DNA of 64,000 nucleotides from Cyanobium sp. FGCU6 (GTDB lineage: Bacteria; Cyanobacteriota; Cyanobacteriia; PCC-6307; Cyanobiaceae): NCBI GenBank assembly GCA_024958655.1, contig JANWUR010000004.1:124001-188000 (forward strand), read 5' to 3'. Below are positions 36,444 through 47,835 of the stretch, in pieces. Position numbers and translations under genes: made by a program. The notes below the pieces were generated by a model. That model was given only the letters and a program-made list of their open reading frames with translations, searched no databases and was not told where the DNA came from. Position 1 is the first letter of the stretch. Each line of letters starts with the position of its first letter.

Positions 36444-37450
36444 GCCGGCCGCCCCACCGCACCTTCACCGGCCCGCCGCCGCAACCGCTCCAGCCTTCCA
36501 CGTCCCAGGCCCAGCACCAGCACCGGCAGGTGCAGCAGCTGGCGGCCCGTGCGCCACCAGAGCCGGTGCCACCAACGCACCGGCCAGCGCCCCTGCCGGG
36601 AAGGGGGCACGAGCTTGGGGGGCAGCTCCGCGAGGAACACCTCGGGGATCGCCAGGAAGCAGCTCCAGAACGCCATGCGCCTGGCGTGGTCGATCTCGTC
36701 GGCCGTCTCGGTGGAGGGGCGCGGCACGGAGGAGCCCACCACCCGCCACACCCCGGGCGCCATCGGCTCGTAGACGCTGGCGGGGGTGCGCGGACCCCAG
36801 GGATGGTGGGCCGCCAGCAGGCGGTTGCCCAGCCGGGAGGAGCGCATCGTCGCCAGCCCCAGGCTGCGGCGCAGGGCCTGCCCCTCACCGGCCCGCGGCT
36901 GGCCCATGCGCTCCTCGTTCGAGTGCTCGATCACGCCGATCGCCTCGGTGGGCAGCAGCCCGAGACGCAGCCCCTGCTGCACCTCCAGCCTGGCGCGCAG
37001 ATCCTTGTCCTCGAAGCCCCAGCCGCGCAGGAACTCGTTGAAGCCGCCCACGGCGGTGAAGGTGTCGCGCTCCATCAGGAACTGGCCGTAGCGGCCCTCA
37101 CCGCCATGGCCCACCCACACCGGCCCCGCCGCCAGCAGCACCTCCGGATCAAGGGCCACGGTGGGCCAGCAGTCGGCATCCATCCGCATCAGCCAGAGGC
37201 CGCTCGCCAGGCCGAGGGCGAAGTTGTAGGCGCGGGAGGGATTCCAGCGGCGCTCCCCCTCCACCCGCAGCAGGCGCAGCCGCGGATCAGCCGGCAGGTC
37301 CTCGCGACGCAGGGGCTCGCGGCTGCTCCAGTCCACGATCAGGTGCTCCTCGTGGTGGGGCCAGGCGGCCACCCGGTGCGCGGTGGCAAGCAGGTGCTCG
37401 CGCCGGTTCATGCAGACGGTGACGACGCTGAGGCGCGACCGCTCGCTCAT
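36440..37450 (-). CDS. Glycosyltransferase family 2, tandem copy 1
   Basis: 336-residue GT2 enzyme with the galactosyltransferase-type second half. It has LSVVTVCMNRREHLLA, the metal site LMRMDADCWP (DAD), GGFNEFLRGWGFEDKDLRARL (acceptor ED), and a C-terminal membrane-associating GRWPVRWWHRLWWRTGRQ. Its start overlaps the stop of the neighbouring paralog as ATGA. Sequence is strongly similar to that neighbour, most of all in the first 55 residues and the Trp-rich segment. Confidence 0.88.
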   Translation of the reverse strand: MSERSRLSVVTVCMNRREHLLATAHRVAAWPHHEEHLIVDWSSREPLRREDLPADPRLRLLRVEGERRWNPSRAYNFALGLASGLWLMRMDADCWPTVALDPEVLLAAGPVWVGHGGEGRYGQFLMERDTFTAVGGFNEFLRGWGFEDKDLRARLEVQQGLRLGLLPTEAIGVIEHSNEERMGQPRAGEGQALRRSLGLATMRSSRLGNRLLAAHHPWGPRTPASVYEPMAPGVWRVVGSSVPRPSTETADEIDHARRMAFWSCFLAIPEVFLAELPPKLVPPSRQGRWPVRWWHRLWWRTGRQLLHLPVLVLGLGRGRLERLRRRAGEGAVGRPA

Positions 37451-38436
37451 GGCGATCTCCTCCGCCCCGCCGTGAGCAGGGCCTGGGCCCCCGCCAGGAG
37501 CTGAACCGGGACCAGCACCAGCCGGCGGCCGGTGTGCCACCAGAGCCGGTGCCACCAGCGCACCGGCCAGCGCCCGCCACGCTCCGGCGGGAACAGGCTC
37601 CAGGGCATCACCTCCAGAGCCACCTCCGGGATCACCAGAAAGGCTCCCCAGAAGGTCATGCGCCGCACATGCACCAGTTCCGCCGCCACCGGCGCCGGCG
37701 GCCGCGGCAGCGACTCCGGCTCGAGGCGCCACAGGCCCGGAGCCGTCTCCTGGTAGCGGGCGCCGCCGCCGGCGGTGCCCCAGGGGCAGTGGGCGGCCAC
37801 CACCCGGTTGGCGATGCGGGTGGCCCGCATCGCCGCCTGGCCGCGGGCCGCCTCCAGGCCGCCGGGGCGGGCAGCCCTCCCCTGCCCGGCCCGCTCCTCG
37901 TCGCCATGCTCGATCACCGCCAGCCAGTCGGGCGGGATCACGGCCGGGTCGTGGCCGGTGCGCAGCCGCAGCCGGGCCTGCAGGTCCTTGTCGTCGAAGC
38001 CGTAGCCCACCATCAACTCGTGGAAGCCGCCCACCGCCGCCACCAGCGCAGCATCCAGCAGCAGCTGGCCCTTGCGGCCCTCAGGGCCGCTGCCGAAGGC
38101 GCAGAGCAGCCCGCTGCCGGGAAGCCGCAGCGCAGGATCCTCGGGGTCGAAGCGCGCGGTCGGCCAGGCGTCGGCGTCGAGCTTCAGCAGCCGAGCGCCG
38201 CGGGCATGGTCGAAAGCGAAGTTGTAGGCCCGGCAGAGGTTCCAGCGATCCTCGCCCTCCAACCGCAGCAACCGCAGCCGCGGATCGGCCGGCAGCTCTG
38301 CGCGGCGCAGGGGTTCGCGGCTGCTCCAGTCCACGATCAGGTGCTCGTCGTGGTGGGGCCAGGCGGCCACCCGGGGCGCGGTGGCGAGCAGGTGCTCGCG
38401 CCGGTTCATGCAGACCGTGACGACGCTCAGTCCCAC
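37447..38436 (-). CDS. Glycosyltransferase family 2, tandem copy 2
   Basis: 329-residue paralog of the gene at 36440-37450. It has GLSVVTVCMNRREHLLA, LLKLDADAWPT (DAD), GGFHELMVGYGFDDKDLQARL and GRWPVRWWHRLWWHTGRR. The GTG at 38436 is chosen because it sets the start at the same point as the paralog and overlaps the preceding gene by only 10 bases; a GTG at 38469 is an alternative. It is the middle gene of the run GT8-like copy B, GT2 copy 2, GT2 copy 1, unassigned 286-residue protein. Confidence 0.87.
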   Translation of the reverse strand: MGLSVVTVCMNRREHLLATAPRVAAWPHHDEHLIVDWSSREPLRRAELPADPRLRLLRLEGEDRWNLCRAYNFAFDHARGARLLKLDADAWPTARFDPEDPALRLPGSGLLCAFGSGPEGRKGQLLLDAALVAAVGGFHELMVGYGFDDKDLQARLRLRTGHDPAVIPPDWLAVIEHGDEERAGQGRAARPGGLEAARGQAAMRATRIANRVVAAHCPWGTAGGGARYQETAPGLWRLEPESLPRPPAPVAAELVHVRRMTFWGAFLVIPEVALEVMPWSLFPPERGGRWPVRWWHRLWWHTGRRLVLVPVQLLAGAQALLTAGRRRSP

Positions 38437-39146
38437 AGGCCCATGGCGTCGTCGCGGGCGCGGTACCACTCCGCTGCCAGCACGCCACCCATGGTGAACT
38501 GCTCCCGGAACCAGGGTCCACCCAGCGTCCAGTGAAGCAGGGTCGGCCCCCCCTGCTCAGCGCCGGCTTCCGGGGCCGCCTGCACGTCCACCAGATGGTT
38601 CCAGCGGTCGGGCAGGGCACCGATCTCGTGGTCGCCGGCCAGCCAGTGGAAGCGATGCAGTTCCAGTCCGCTGGCGCTGTTCACGTAGTCGGGGGTGAGG
38701 GTGGTGCAGCGCTCGCAGTTCAGGAGCATCAGGGAGCTCCAGTTCTTCTTCGGATAGGCGCTCTGCACCTCGCCGAGGAACTTCACGGTTTCTCCGGGCA
38801 CGTGCTCGTGCTGCACGCACTGCAGGGCATAGGCCGCGTTACGCGCCTGCCAGAGATCAGCGATGTCGCCGCGGCAGAGCATGTCGCAGTCCATGAAGAT
38901 CGCCCAGCCGCTGTAGCCGCACAGGTGGGGCACCAGGAAACGGGTGAAGGAGAAGGCGGTGCTCTGCTTCGGATCCCGTTCCCTGCGAAACAGCCCCTGC
39001 TTCTCCAGTTGAGGCGTGACAAGGGGCGTGATCGCCAGCGGCATGCTGCTGTGCTGATAAAGGCTGTCGATCAGCACATTGGTGGCCGCCCGCTCCCGGG
39101 GGTCGTAGCCGATGAAGATCCGGATCGGTTCGGCGGAGGGTTCCAT
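38427..39146 (-). CDS. Family-8-like glycosyltransferase, copy B
   Basis: 239-residue paralog of the protein at 30584-31291. It has IFIGYDPRERAATNVLIDS, FTRFLVP, the DCD metal site in GWAIFMDCDMLCRGDI, LAGDHEIG and LHWTLGGPW. The two copies share most residues and long near-identical DNA stretches. It heads a four-gene minus-strand run and is divergent from uvrD with 114 bases between the starts. Confidence 0.86.
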   Translation of the reverse strand: MEPSAEPIRIFIGYDPRERAATNVLIDSLYQHSSMPLAITPLVTPQLEKQGLFRRERDPKQSTAFSFTRFLVPHLCGYSGWAIFMDCDMLCRGDIADLWQARNAAYALQCVQHEHVPGETVKFLGEVQSAYPKKNWSSLMLLNCERCTTLTPDYVNSASGLELHRFHWLAGDHEIGALPDRWNHLVDVQAAPEAGAEQGGPTLLHWTLGGPWFREQFTMGGVLAAEWYRARDDAMGLWD

Positions 39147-39260
39147 CGACGTCAGACGCTGGCTGCAATTTACGCGCGTCCCCAGCCGTCCCCCGGCAGG
39201 GGGCCGGCCCCGTCGACGGTCCGCAGGAGGCCAGGGAAGGCACCGTTAAAGTGCGGGTAC

Positions 39261-41665
<2,405 letters not shown>

Positions 41666-41669
<4 letters not shown>

Positions 41670-42787
41670 GCGGCCCGCGCCAGCCTCCCGCGGTGCTTGT
41701 GCTCACCGGCGGCCTGGTCCACCTGGTGCACCAGCTGGCGGTGGTGCGCGAACTTCCCGAGCTGGCCGCGGCCCCTGCACCCGCCGCGGAAGCCGTGCCG
41801 CCGTCGATCGGCGTGCTGATCACCGGGGTGCTGCGCCGCGATCCGGTGGCCCTGGCGGGTCTGCACGGGGCAATCGAACGCTGGCTCGCGCTGCTGCGCC
41901 AGCGGGATCCCACGGCCTTCGGCGGCCTGCATCTGCTGCCCCACGAGGACGCCGCCGAGGCCGAACACTGGTCGATCGTCTGCCTCAACAACCAGTGGGT
42001 GAAGGGCCAGCGCAGCGTGATCGCCCGCCTCGATCTGCGCGACTGGGTGGTCTGCGGCGACGGCCTGGGGATCTATTACCGCTGCGCCCGCGAGCTGCGG
42101 GCCCTGCTGCCCAGCCTGCTGAACCGGCCCATCCCCGAACCCGGGCGGCGTGTGCGCTACGTGCTCAGCGGCCGCCAGCCCCTCTGGCACCGCCCCCCCG
42201 TTCCCCCGCAGCTCCCGCCGGAACGGCGCCGGCGAGAGCTGTTCGAGGCCCTGGTGGCCAGCCAGTCGGAGGAGGCCACCGCAGCCGTTGAGCTGTGCCT
42301 GGCGGCGGCAGAAACGGCCCCGCCCGGGCGGCCGCTGTGGCTGTGCTCGGTGCCGAATCTGGCCCACCAGTTCCCCGGCCACCAGATCCCGATGGCCGTG
42401 CTCGAACCGTGGCGGCAGCAGCTGGAGCAGCTCCATGGCTTCGATCCCGCCTTGGATCGGCTGGTGCTGATCGACCACCCCAAGGCGCCGCCCCAGGGCA
42501 GCTTCGGGCCCCGCGGCGAACCCTGGCTGGCGGGGCCCCTGCGCACGCCGGTGGCGCTGGAGGTGCTGGTGGAGCTGCTGATCCGGCGCCGCAGCTGCCG
42601 GCCCGTGGTGGTGGCCGGACTCACGTCGGCCCTCTACGGGGTGCGCAGGCTCACCGGGGGCGAAGTGGTGTGGCTTGGCCTGGCCCCGCTCTGGCGGGCC
42701 AACCCGCTGTACCGCCGCAAGCCCCTGGAGTTCCTGCACCGCTGCCTGCGGGCGGCGCGGATGGCACGGATCACCGGCTCCGGATAG
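41666..42787 (+). CDS. Unassigned protein coupled to uvrD, possibly polysialyltransferase-like
   Basis: 373 residues starting at a TTG that overlaps the uvrD stop. Notable segments are VLVLTGGLVHLVHQLAVVREL, IGVLITGVL, IVCLNNQWVKGQRSVIARLDL, VVCGDGLGIYYRCARELRAL, LVLIDHPKAPPQ and VVVAGLTSALYG. Their order (an N-terminal nucleotide-fold half, then a His-Pro region and a Ser/Thr loop) resembles bacterial alpha-2,8-polysialyltransferase-type GT-B proteins, but this is inference. No membrane segment is seen. Convergent with the polymerase-like pair. Confidence 0.75.
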
Positions 42788-42790
42788 GCC

Positions 42791-44029
42791 TCAGTAGCGC
42801 ACCTGCCAGGGCCAGCGGTCGGGGATGCAGAGAAACTCGTCGTTGCGGCCGCAGAGCAGGGTGCCGGAGGGCAGGAGCCTTCCCTCCAGCCAGTACTGGA
42901 ACGTGATGTACAGAGCCGGCAACACGCACCAGGTGGCTCTGTAGCGCTGCAGCCAGGCCAGGTAGAGGATCAGCAGGAAGAAGGCCACCGTGTCCGCCAG
43001 CCGGCTGGTGATCTGGGGCAGCCAGAGGTGGTCGATCGATTGCTGCACCGCGATGTAGAGCAGGCCGAAGAGCAGCAGCAGCAGGGTGATGGGACACCGC
43101 AGCAGCCTCAGGGGGGTCAGCCGCCGCTGCACGCAACCCAGCAGCAATCCGAAGAACAGGGCACGCTGCAGCCGGCCCACCACGCTGCGCACCGGGTAGC
43201 GGTTGTAGTAGTCGTCCTGGGCGTAGTCGAAGAAGCGATCGAGGGCCATCGGGGCCGCCAGCAGGAACAGGAGCAGACAGGCCAGCCCCAGAAGCAGCCA
43301 GAGGGCGAGGCGGCCCCGGCGGGCGCCCGGCGCCCCGGCATCGGACCCGGCGAAGGAGGCTCGCAGCCGGGCGGCCAGTTCCGGCAGCCGCAGCAGCAGG
43401 GGCGAGAGGCTCAGGGGAAGGTTGAGCACGAAGGTGTTGTGGGTGAGCGCGGAGAGACCCACCCCCAGGCCCAGCCAGCGCCAGGGCAGGCGGATCAGGC
43501 GGGCGGTCTGCAGCAGCAGCGGCAGCAGCAGCAGAGTCGCCAGCGCCTGGCGGGTGTGGGCGTTCTGGAGGAACCCGCGCAGCATCGGGCTGCAGGTGAT
43601 CAGCAAGGCCCACCAGCCGGCCCAGGCCGGCACCCCCCAGAGCCGAGCCAGCAGCGCCGGGGCGGCGGCGAAGCAGGTGGCCACCAGCCCCTGCACGGCT
43701 GCCATCCGGTAGGGCAGCAGCAGGATCAAGGGTCCCAGCAGCCGCCAGAGGGGTTCGGGAGGGGCCCGATCCGGATCCCATTCCAGATAGTGGGAGAAGC
43801 GGGTGGTGTCACTGTTGCCCCAGCTGGCGAGGGTGAAGAACACCGCCACCAGCGCCAGCAGAACCGCCAGCGCCCCCCACCAGATGCGCTGCCGGCCTCG
43901 CACCGCGGCCCAGTGGATCAGGATCGCCAGCAGTCCTTCCGCCACGAACAGCGTCACCAGCAGCAACGGCGCCTGGGTGACCTGATCGATCCGGAAGGGG
44001 GCGGCGGGGGGAAAGACAGGGGGGATCAT
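42791..44029 (-). CDS. Polytopic membrane protein, putative polysaccharide polymerase, copy 2
   Basis: 412 residues with about ten transmembrane helices and a large central loop region, the layout of Wzy/EpsG-type polymerases. Features are APFRIDQVTQAP near the start, FTLASWGNSDTTRFSHYLEW, LLPYRMAAVQGLVA, SPMLRGFLQNAHTRQALA, and a Cys-containing C-terminus CGRNDEFLCIPDRWPWQ. The start overlaps the stop of the upstream paralog as ATGA. No Wzx flippase is seen nearby. Confidence 0.78.
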   Translation of the reverse strand: MIPPVFPPAAPFRIDQVTQAPLLLVTLFVAEGLLAILIHWAAVRGRQRIWWGALAVLLALVAVFFTLASWGNSDTTRFSHYLEWDPDRAPPEPLWRLLGPLILLLPYRMAAVQGLVATCFAAAPALLARLWGVPAWAGWWALLITCSPMLRGFLQNAHTRQALATLLLLPLLLQTARLIRLPWRWLGLGVGLSALTHNTFVLNLPLSLSPLLLRLPELAARLRASFAGSDAGAPGARRGRLALWLLLGLACLLLFLLAAPMALDRFFDYAQDDYYNRYPVRSVVGRLQRALFFGLLLGCVQRRLTPLRLLRCPITLLLLLFGLLYIAVQQSIDHLWLPQITSRLADTVAFFLLILYLAWLQRYRATWCVLPALYITFQYWLEGRLLPSGTLLCGRNDEFLCIPDRWPWQVRY

Positions 44030-45258
44030 GGCTCTCCACCCCAACGGATCTGCCACGGCCAACGATCCGGCAGGCAGAAGAAGGAGTCGTTGCGACCACA
44101 GATCACCGTGAGGCTCTCGGGGAGCCGCTCCAGCAGCCAGTAGTTGAGCGTCACCATCAGCGAGGGCAGCACCGCCCAGCGCGCGCGGTGGTGTTCGAGC
44201 CAGGCCAGCCACACGATCAGCAGGAACAGGCCGGCCGTGTCCGCCAGCCGGTTCGTGATCGAGGGCACCCATCCCTGGCGCAGCGATTCCTGCAGCAGCA
44301 GCAGCAGCAGGAAGAAGCCGGCCAGCTGACGGGAGTGTCCGCAGGCCAGCAGCCGTCGCCAACCGAGCCGCCGCTGCCAGCACACCATGGCGGCACCGAT
44401 GAGCATCGCCAGCTGCAGGCGGGCGATCGGCAGCATGAGCACGTAGCTGTTGAAGAAGCTCTCTCTCAGGGCGTAGGTCTGAAACTTCATCCAGGCCATC
44501 GGCGCAACGAGCACCAGCAGCCCGGCCCCGACCGTCAGCAGGGCCCCGATCCCGATCAGCCGCCGCCCGTGCAGCGATCGCCGTGCCGGTTGGCCCAGCC
44601 GCGCCTCGGGCCCTGGCCCCGCCAGGAGCCTGGACAGCACAGCCAGGGCCGCCGTCGGCACGAAGGTGGTGTGGATGCCGGCGGCGGCGAAGGCGGTGAG
44701 GGCGATCCAGCCCTGTCGCACCGGCGCCAGGCGACCGGCCCCTAGCAGCAGGGGCACCAGCAGCAGGGTCATCAGGGCCTGGCGGCTGACGCCGTTCTGC
44801 AGAAAGGTGCGCAGCAACGGACTGAACACCACGAGCAGGGCCCACCAGCCACCCCAGGCCCGGGCACCCCAGCGCCGGGCCAGCAGGATCGGCATCAGGG
44901 CGTAGGCACCGGCGACCAGCCCGTGAACGAGGGCCATCCGGTAGGGCAGCGCCGGGATCATGGGTCCGATCAGCCACCAGAACAGTTCCCCGCGGGTCAA
45001 GCCGGCGCGGTCGAGGGTGAAGAAGTGGCTGAGCTTGGTGACGTCGCTGGTGCCCCAGGCGCCGAGTCCGAACAGCATGGTCACGAGCGCCGGCAGCAGG
45101 ATGGCCCCAGCGGCCCAGAGGCGCCAACGGCCGTTCCTGGCCGCCAGGGTCATCACCACGGCCGAGACAATCAGCCCCAGGGTCAGCAGCGTCAGGCCCA
45201 GGGGCGCCGCAGTCACCTGGTCGATCCGATAAGGGGCGCGGGTGGGGAAGGGAAGCAT
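44026..45258 (-). CDS. Polytopic membrane protein, putative polysaccharide polymerase, copy 1
   Basis: 410-residue paralog of the gene at 42791-44029. It shares RAPYRIDQVTAAP, GAWGTSDVTKLSHFF, LPYRMALVHGLVAG, SPLLRTFLQNGVSRQALM and the C-terminal CGRNDSFFCLPDRWPWQ, with about ten transmembrane helices. The ATG at 45258 is chosen; upstream codons are antisense-like. It follows the 377-residue gene after 8 bases and is coupled to its paralog, so kdsC, the 377-residue gene and both membrane proteins look like one operon. Confidence 0.78.
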   Translation of the reverse strand: MLPFPTRAPYRIDQVTAAPLGLTLLTLGLIVSAVVMTLAARNGRWRLWAAGAILLPALVTMLFGLGAWGTSDVTKLSHFFTLDRAGLTRGELFWWLIGPMIPALPYRMALVHGLVAGAYALMPILLARRWGARAWGGWWALLVVFSPLLRTFLQNGVSRQALMTLLLVPLLLGAGRLAPVRQGWIALTAFAAAGIHTTFVPTAALAVLSRLLAGPGPEARLGQPARRSLHGRRLIGIGALLTVGAGLLVLVAPMAWMKFQTYALRESFFNSYVLMLPIARLQLAMLIGAAMVCWQRRLGWRRLLACGHSRQLAGFFLLLLLLQESLRQGWVPSITNRLADTAGLFLLIVWLAWLEHHRARWAVLPSLMVTLNYWLLERLPESLTVICGRNDSFFCLPDRWPWQIRWGGEP

Positions 45259-45266
45259 CGCCGGCG

Positions 45267-46400
45267 TCAGGGCGTAAGGCGTTCGGACGGTCTCAGCAGC
45301 TCCCGCAGGGACGCCCTCTCCCGCACGCGATCGAATCCCCAGTAGGGATCCAGCAGCTCCCGCACGGCAGCGGTGGAAGCTGCGGGAGCCAGGCTCAGGG
45401 CCTGCTGCAGTGCGGCGCTCAGCCGCTGCCGTTCCGCCCACTCGGCGGCCTCCTCCCGGGCCTTGTCGCCCGCCAGGGCCGAGAGGTCCTGCTCGGCCTG
45501 CACGGCGATCCAGTGCAGCCGCAGGCCGAGGGCGACGCCATAGCCGAGGTGGGTGCCGAAGGCGTTGCTGGCCAGACCGTCACTCAGTTCCACCAGCGTG
45601 CGCATGGCGTCGAGGAACCAGGGATTGGAGCGGTGGCCATTGCAGGCCACGATCCACTCCGGCGGCAGCCCTGAGAGCTCCGGATCCTTCCAGTGCCGCA
45701 GCCAGATCACGCTGCGGTAGCCCCCCGCCCGCGCGGCGTCGGCCACCGCCTCGATGCAGGCAGCCGCATCCATCCGCCGCTCCACCTGGTCCCAGCTGTG
45801 GGCCAGCACCACCAGCAGGGTGGGACCGAGCTGTTGCCGCAGACGCTGGATCCCGGCGTGCTCGAGCACGGGCCGGGCGTAGGCGATCCAGGGGCCGATC
45901 GGCACCGCCGGCAGGCCGAAGCGCTCCTGGAGCCAGGCGGCTCGCCGCGGACCCATGCACAGATAGCCCCGGGTCCATGGGCGGGGGCTTTCGAAGGTGG
46001 CGGTGCGGCTCACCTTGAGCCCATGCTCCAGCAGCCAGGGCAGGGGCGGGCCGATCAGCGGCAGGCCGGCGTGGCGCTTGAGCTGCACGTCGTGGCCGTA
46101 GTGATGGGAGGAATTCTCCAGCTCACGCTGCGCAGGGCTGAAGAAGGCCTTGCGGCCGGCGGAGGATCGGAAGGAGCCCCGGTCCCAGAGGTCGGCGCAC
46201 ACCTGAGGAGCCAGCGGCCGGGTGGCGAAGGCCTGATGCACCAGACCCCGGTAGGCCGCCAGGGCCTGCCACTGGTCGCTGTCGGCCCGGGCCGCCCAGG
46301 TGAGGGGGGTGAGCGGCAGAGGGCCAAGGCGACCGTCTCGAAGAGCGCGGTGCAGACGGATGCGCAACCGATCGCGCAGGGTGCGGCTGGGATCAGTCAT
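45267..46400 (-). CDS. Unassigned protein overlapping kdsC, 377 residues
   Basis: 377 residues, soluble. The N-terminal third has a basic helix (RTLRDRLRIRLHRALRDG) and WDRGSFRSSAGRKAFFSPAQ. The middle has WTRGYLCMGPRRAAWLQERFG and LLVVLAHSWDQVERRMD. The last third has VIWLRHWKDPELSGLP and, most tellingly, LSDGLASNAFGTHLGYGVAL, the kind of late loop that in GT-B glycosyltransferases sits over the donor site. Family not recognised. Its ATG lies within the last codons of kdsC. Confidence 0.75.
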   Translation of the reverse strand: MTDPSRTLRDRLRIRLHRALRDGRLGPLPLTPLTWAARADSDQWQALAAYRGLVHQAFATRPLAPQVCADLWDRGSFRSSAGRKAFFSPAQRELENSSHHYGHDVQLKRHAGLPLIGPPLPWLLEHGLKVSRTATFESPRPWTRGYLCMGPRRAAWLQERFGLPAVPIGPWIAYARPVLEHAGIQRLRQQLGPTLLVVLAHSWDQVERRMDAAACIEAVADAARAGGYRSVIWLRHWKDPELSGLPPEWIVACNGHRSNPWFLDAMRTLVELSDGLASNAFGTHLGYGVALGLRLHWIAVQAEQDLSALAGDKAREEAAEWAERQRLSAALQQALSLAPAASTAAVRELLDPYWGFDRVRERASLRELLRPSERLTP

Positions 46401-46971
46401 TGCGATCCCGCCATCCGGCCTCCGCCAGGTCGCTCCAGGAACCGCGGGCCCGCAGGATCTCTTCGGCCAGACGCCGCACCGCCCCGTCGCCACCGTTGCG
46501 ATCGAGGACCCAGTCGGCCCGCTGCCGCAATGGCGCCACCGCATCGGCCGTGCAGAGCAGCAGACCGATCGCCGGGCGGACCGCCAGATCGTTGAGGTCG
46601 TCGCCCACGAAGGCACTTTCTGCCTGCTTCACCCCCAGCAGCTCCTGCAGATCGCGCAGGGCGGCGGGCTTGTCCCGCACGCCGGTGAGCACGTGGCGGA
46701 TGCCCAGGTAGCGGGCACGCTGTTCGGTGGCGCCGCTCTTGCCGCCGCTGAGCCAGGCCACCTCCACACCCGCCTGCTGCAGCAGGCGTATGCCGAGCCC
46801 GTCGCGCACGTCGAAGCGCTTGAGCACCTCCCCCGATTCGGTGGTCCAGAGGCCGCCGTCGGTGAGCACCCCGTCCACATCCAGCACCAGCAACCGCAGT
46901 GAGCCCAGCTGGGCTCGGCATCGGGCACGGCCGCGGCGATGACGCCAGCGTCGGTGGAGCGTGCGCAGCAC
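46393..46971 (-). CDS. kdsC: 3-deoxy-manno-octulosonate-8-phosphate phosphatase
   Basis: 192-residue HAD-superfamily phosphatase without cap domain, removing phosphate from Kdo-8-phosphate. Motif I is LLVLDVDGVLTDGG; GIRLLQQAGVEVAWLSGGKS, a Lys in VRDKPAALRDL, and FVGDDLNDLAV (motif IV) follow. The C-terminal RNGGDGAVRRLAEEIL matches KdsC. It starts 8 bases after kdsA ends, and its end overlaps the 377-residue gene by 8 bases. The basic N-terminal 25 residues are not family-like, so a later start is possible. Confidence 0.92.
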   Translation of the reverse strand: MLRTLHRRWRHRRGRARCRAQLGSLRLLVLDVDGVLTDGGLWTTESGEVLKRFDVRDGLGIRLLQQAGVEVAWLSGGKSGATEQRARYLGIRHVLTGVRDKPAALRDLQELLGVKQAESAFVGDDLNDLAVRPAIGLLLCTADAVAPLRQRADWVLDRNGGDGAVRRLAEEILRARGSWSDLAEAGWRDRND

Positions 46972-46979
46972 CGATGTCG

Positions 46980-47789
46980 TCAGAGGGTGCTCACGGCCGC
47001 ACCCCCGGCCAGGGGGGCACGGATCGCCATCAGCTGCTCGAGCAGGGGTTCAAGTCGATGCAGCGGCACCATGTTCGGGCCGTCGCTGAGGGCATTCTCA
47101 GGATCGGGATGCACCTCCATGAACAGGCCGTCCACCCCCACAGCCACGGCCGCGCGGGCGAGCGGGGCGACGAACTCCCGCTGACCGCCGCTGGAGGTTC
47201 CGCGCCCGCCTGGCTGCTGCACCGAATGGGTGGCATCGAAGATCACAGGGCAGCCCAGATCATGGAGCTGGGGCAGGCTGCGGTAGTCGACCACAAGAGT
47301 GTTGTACCCGAAGCTGTTGCCCCGCTCAGTGAGCAGCACCTCGCCCGCGCCGGCATCGCGCAGCTTGGTCACCACCTGGGCCATGTCCCAGGGAGCGAGA
47401 AACTGGCCCTTCTTCACGTTGATCGCCTTGTCGGTGCCGCGGGTGGCCTCGGCGGCGGCCACGAGCAGATCGCTCTGGCGGCAGAGGAAGGCGGGGATCT
47501 GCAGCACGTCCACCACCTCGGCCACCGGCGCGGCCTGCTGACTCTCGTGGATGTCGGTGAGCACGCGCAGGCCGAAACGGCGCTTCACCTCGGCGAGCAC
47601 CTCGAGGCCGGCATTCACACCCGGGCCGCGATAAGAGCGGCCGGAACTGCGATTGGCCTTGTCGAAGCTGGCCTTGAAGATGTAATCGATGCCAAGCCGA
47701 TCAGTGATCGCCTTCACCTGCTCGGCGATCGAGAACACGAGATCCTCGTTCTCGATCACACAGGGGCCGGCAATCAGCGTGAACGGCAT
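46980..47789 (-). CDS. kdsA: Kdo-8-phosphate synthase
   Basis: 269-residue class I aldolase-fold enzyme condensing arabinose-5-phosphate with phosphoenolpyruvate. It has [71 protein letters not shown] and [18 protein letters not shown]-type residues at the N-terminal site suggest that metal dependence could be examined. First of a kdsA-kdsC-377 aa-polymerase pair run. Confidence 0.96.
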   Translation of the reverse strand: MPFTLIAGPCVIENEDLVFSIAEQVKAITDRLGIDYIFKASFDKANRSSGRSYRGPGVNAGLEVLAEVKRRFGLRVLTDIHESQQAAPVAEVVDVLQIPAFLCRQSDLLVAAAEATRGTDKAINVKKGQFLAPWDMAQVVTKLRDAGAGEVLLTERGNSFGYNTLVVDYRSLPQLHDLGCPVIFDATHSVQQPGGRGTSSGGQREFVAPLARAAVAVGVDGLFMEVHPDPENALSDGPNMVPLHRLEPLLEQLMAIRAPLAGGAAVSTL

Positions 47790-47816
47790 GGGCCAGGACA
47801 GGGAAAACGTACATCG

Positions 47817-47822
47817 ATCCTA
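47817..47822 (-). promoter_or_regulatory. Candidate -10 element for kdsA
   Basis: TAGGAT on the minus strand, within CCCTAGGATCG, lies 28 bases before the kdsA ATG. The same 11-mer precedes psbE. No convincing -35 box. Confidence 0.3.
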
Positions 47823-47835
47823 GGGTGCTCCCGGT

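Noticed and set aside
38532-39260. Extension of the UvrD-type helicase upstream to 1045 codons
   Set aside because: It is antisense to the copy-B glycosyltransferase and has no helicase homology; the Q motif starts just after 39261.
44030-45127. Minus-strand frame making one 778-residue protein together with the 412-residue polymerase-like gene
   Set aside because: The upper part is an alternative-frame reading of the paralogous membrane gene and lacks membrane character; the ATG at 44029 fits the paralog alignment.
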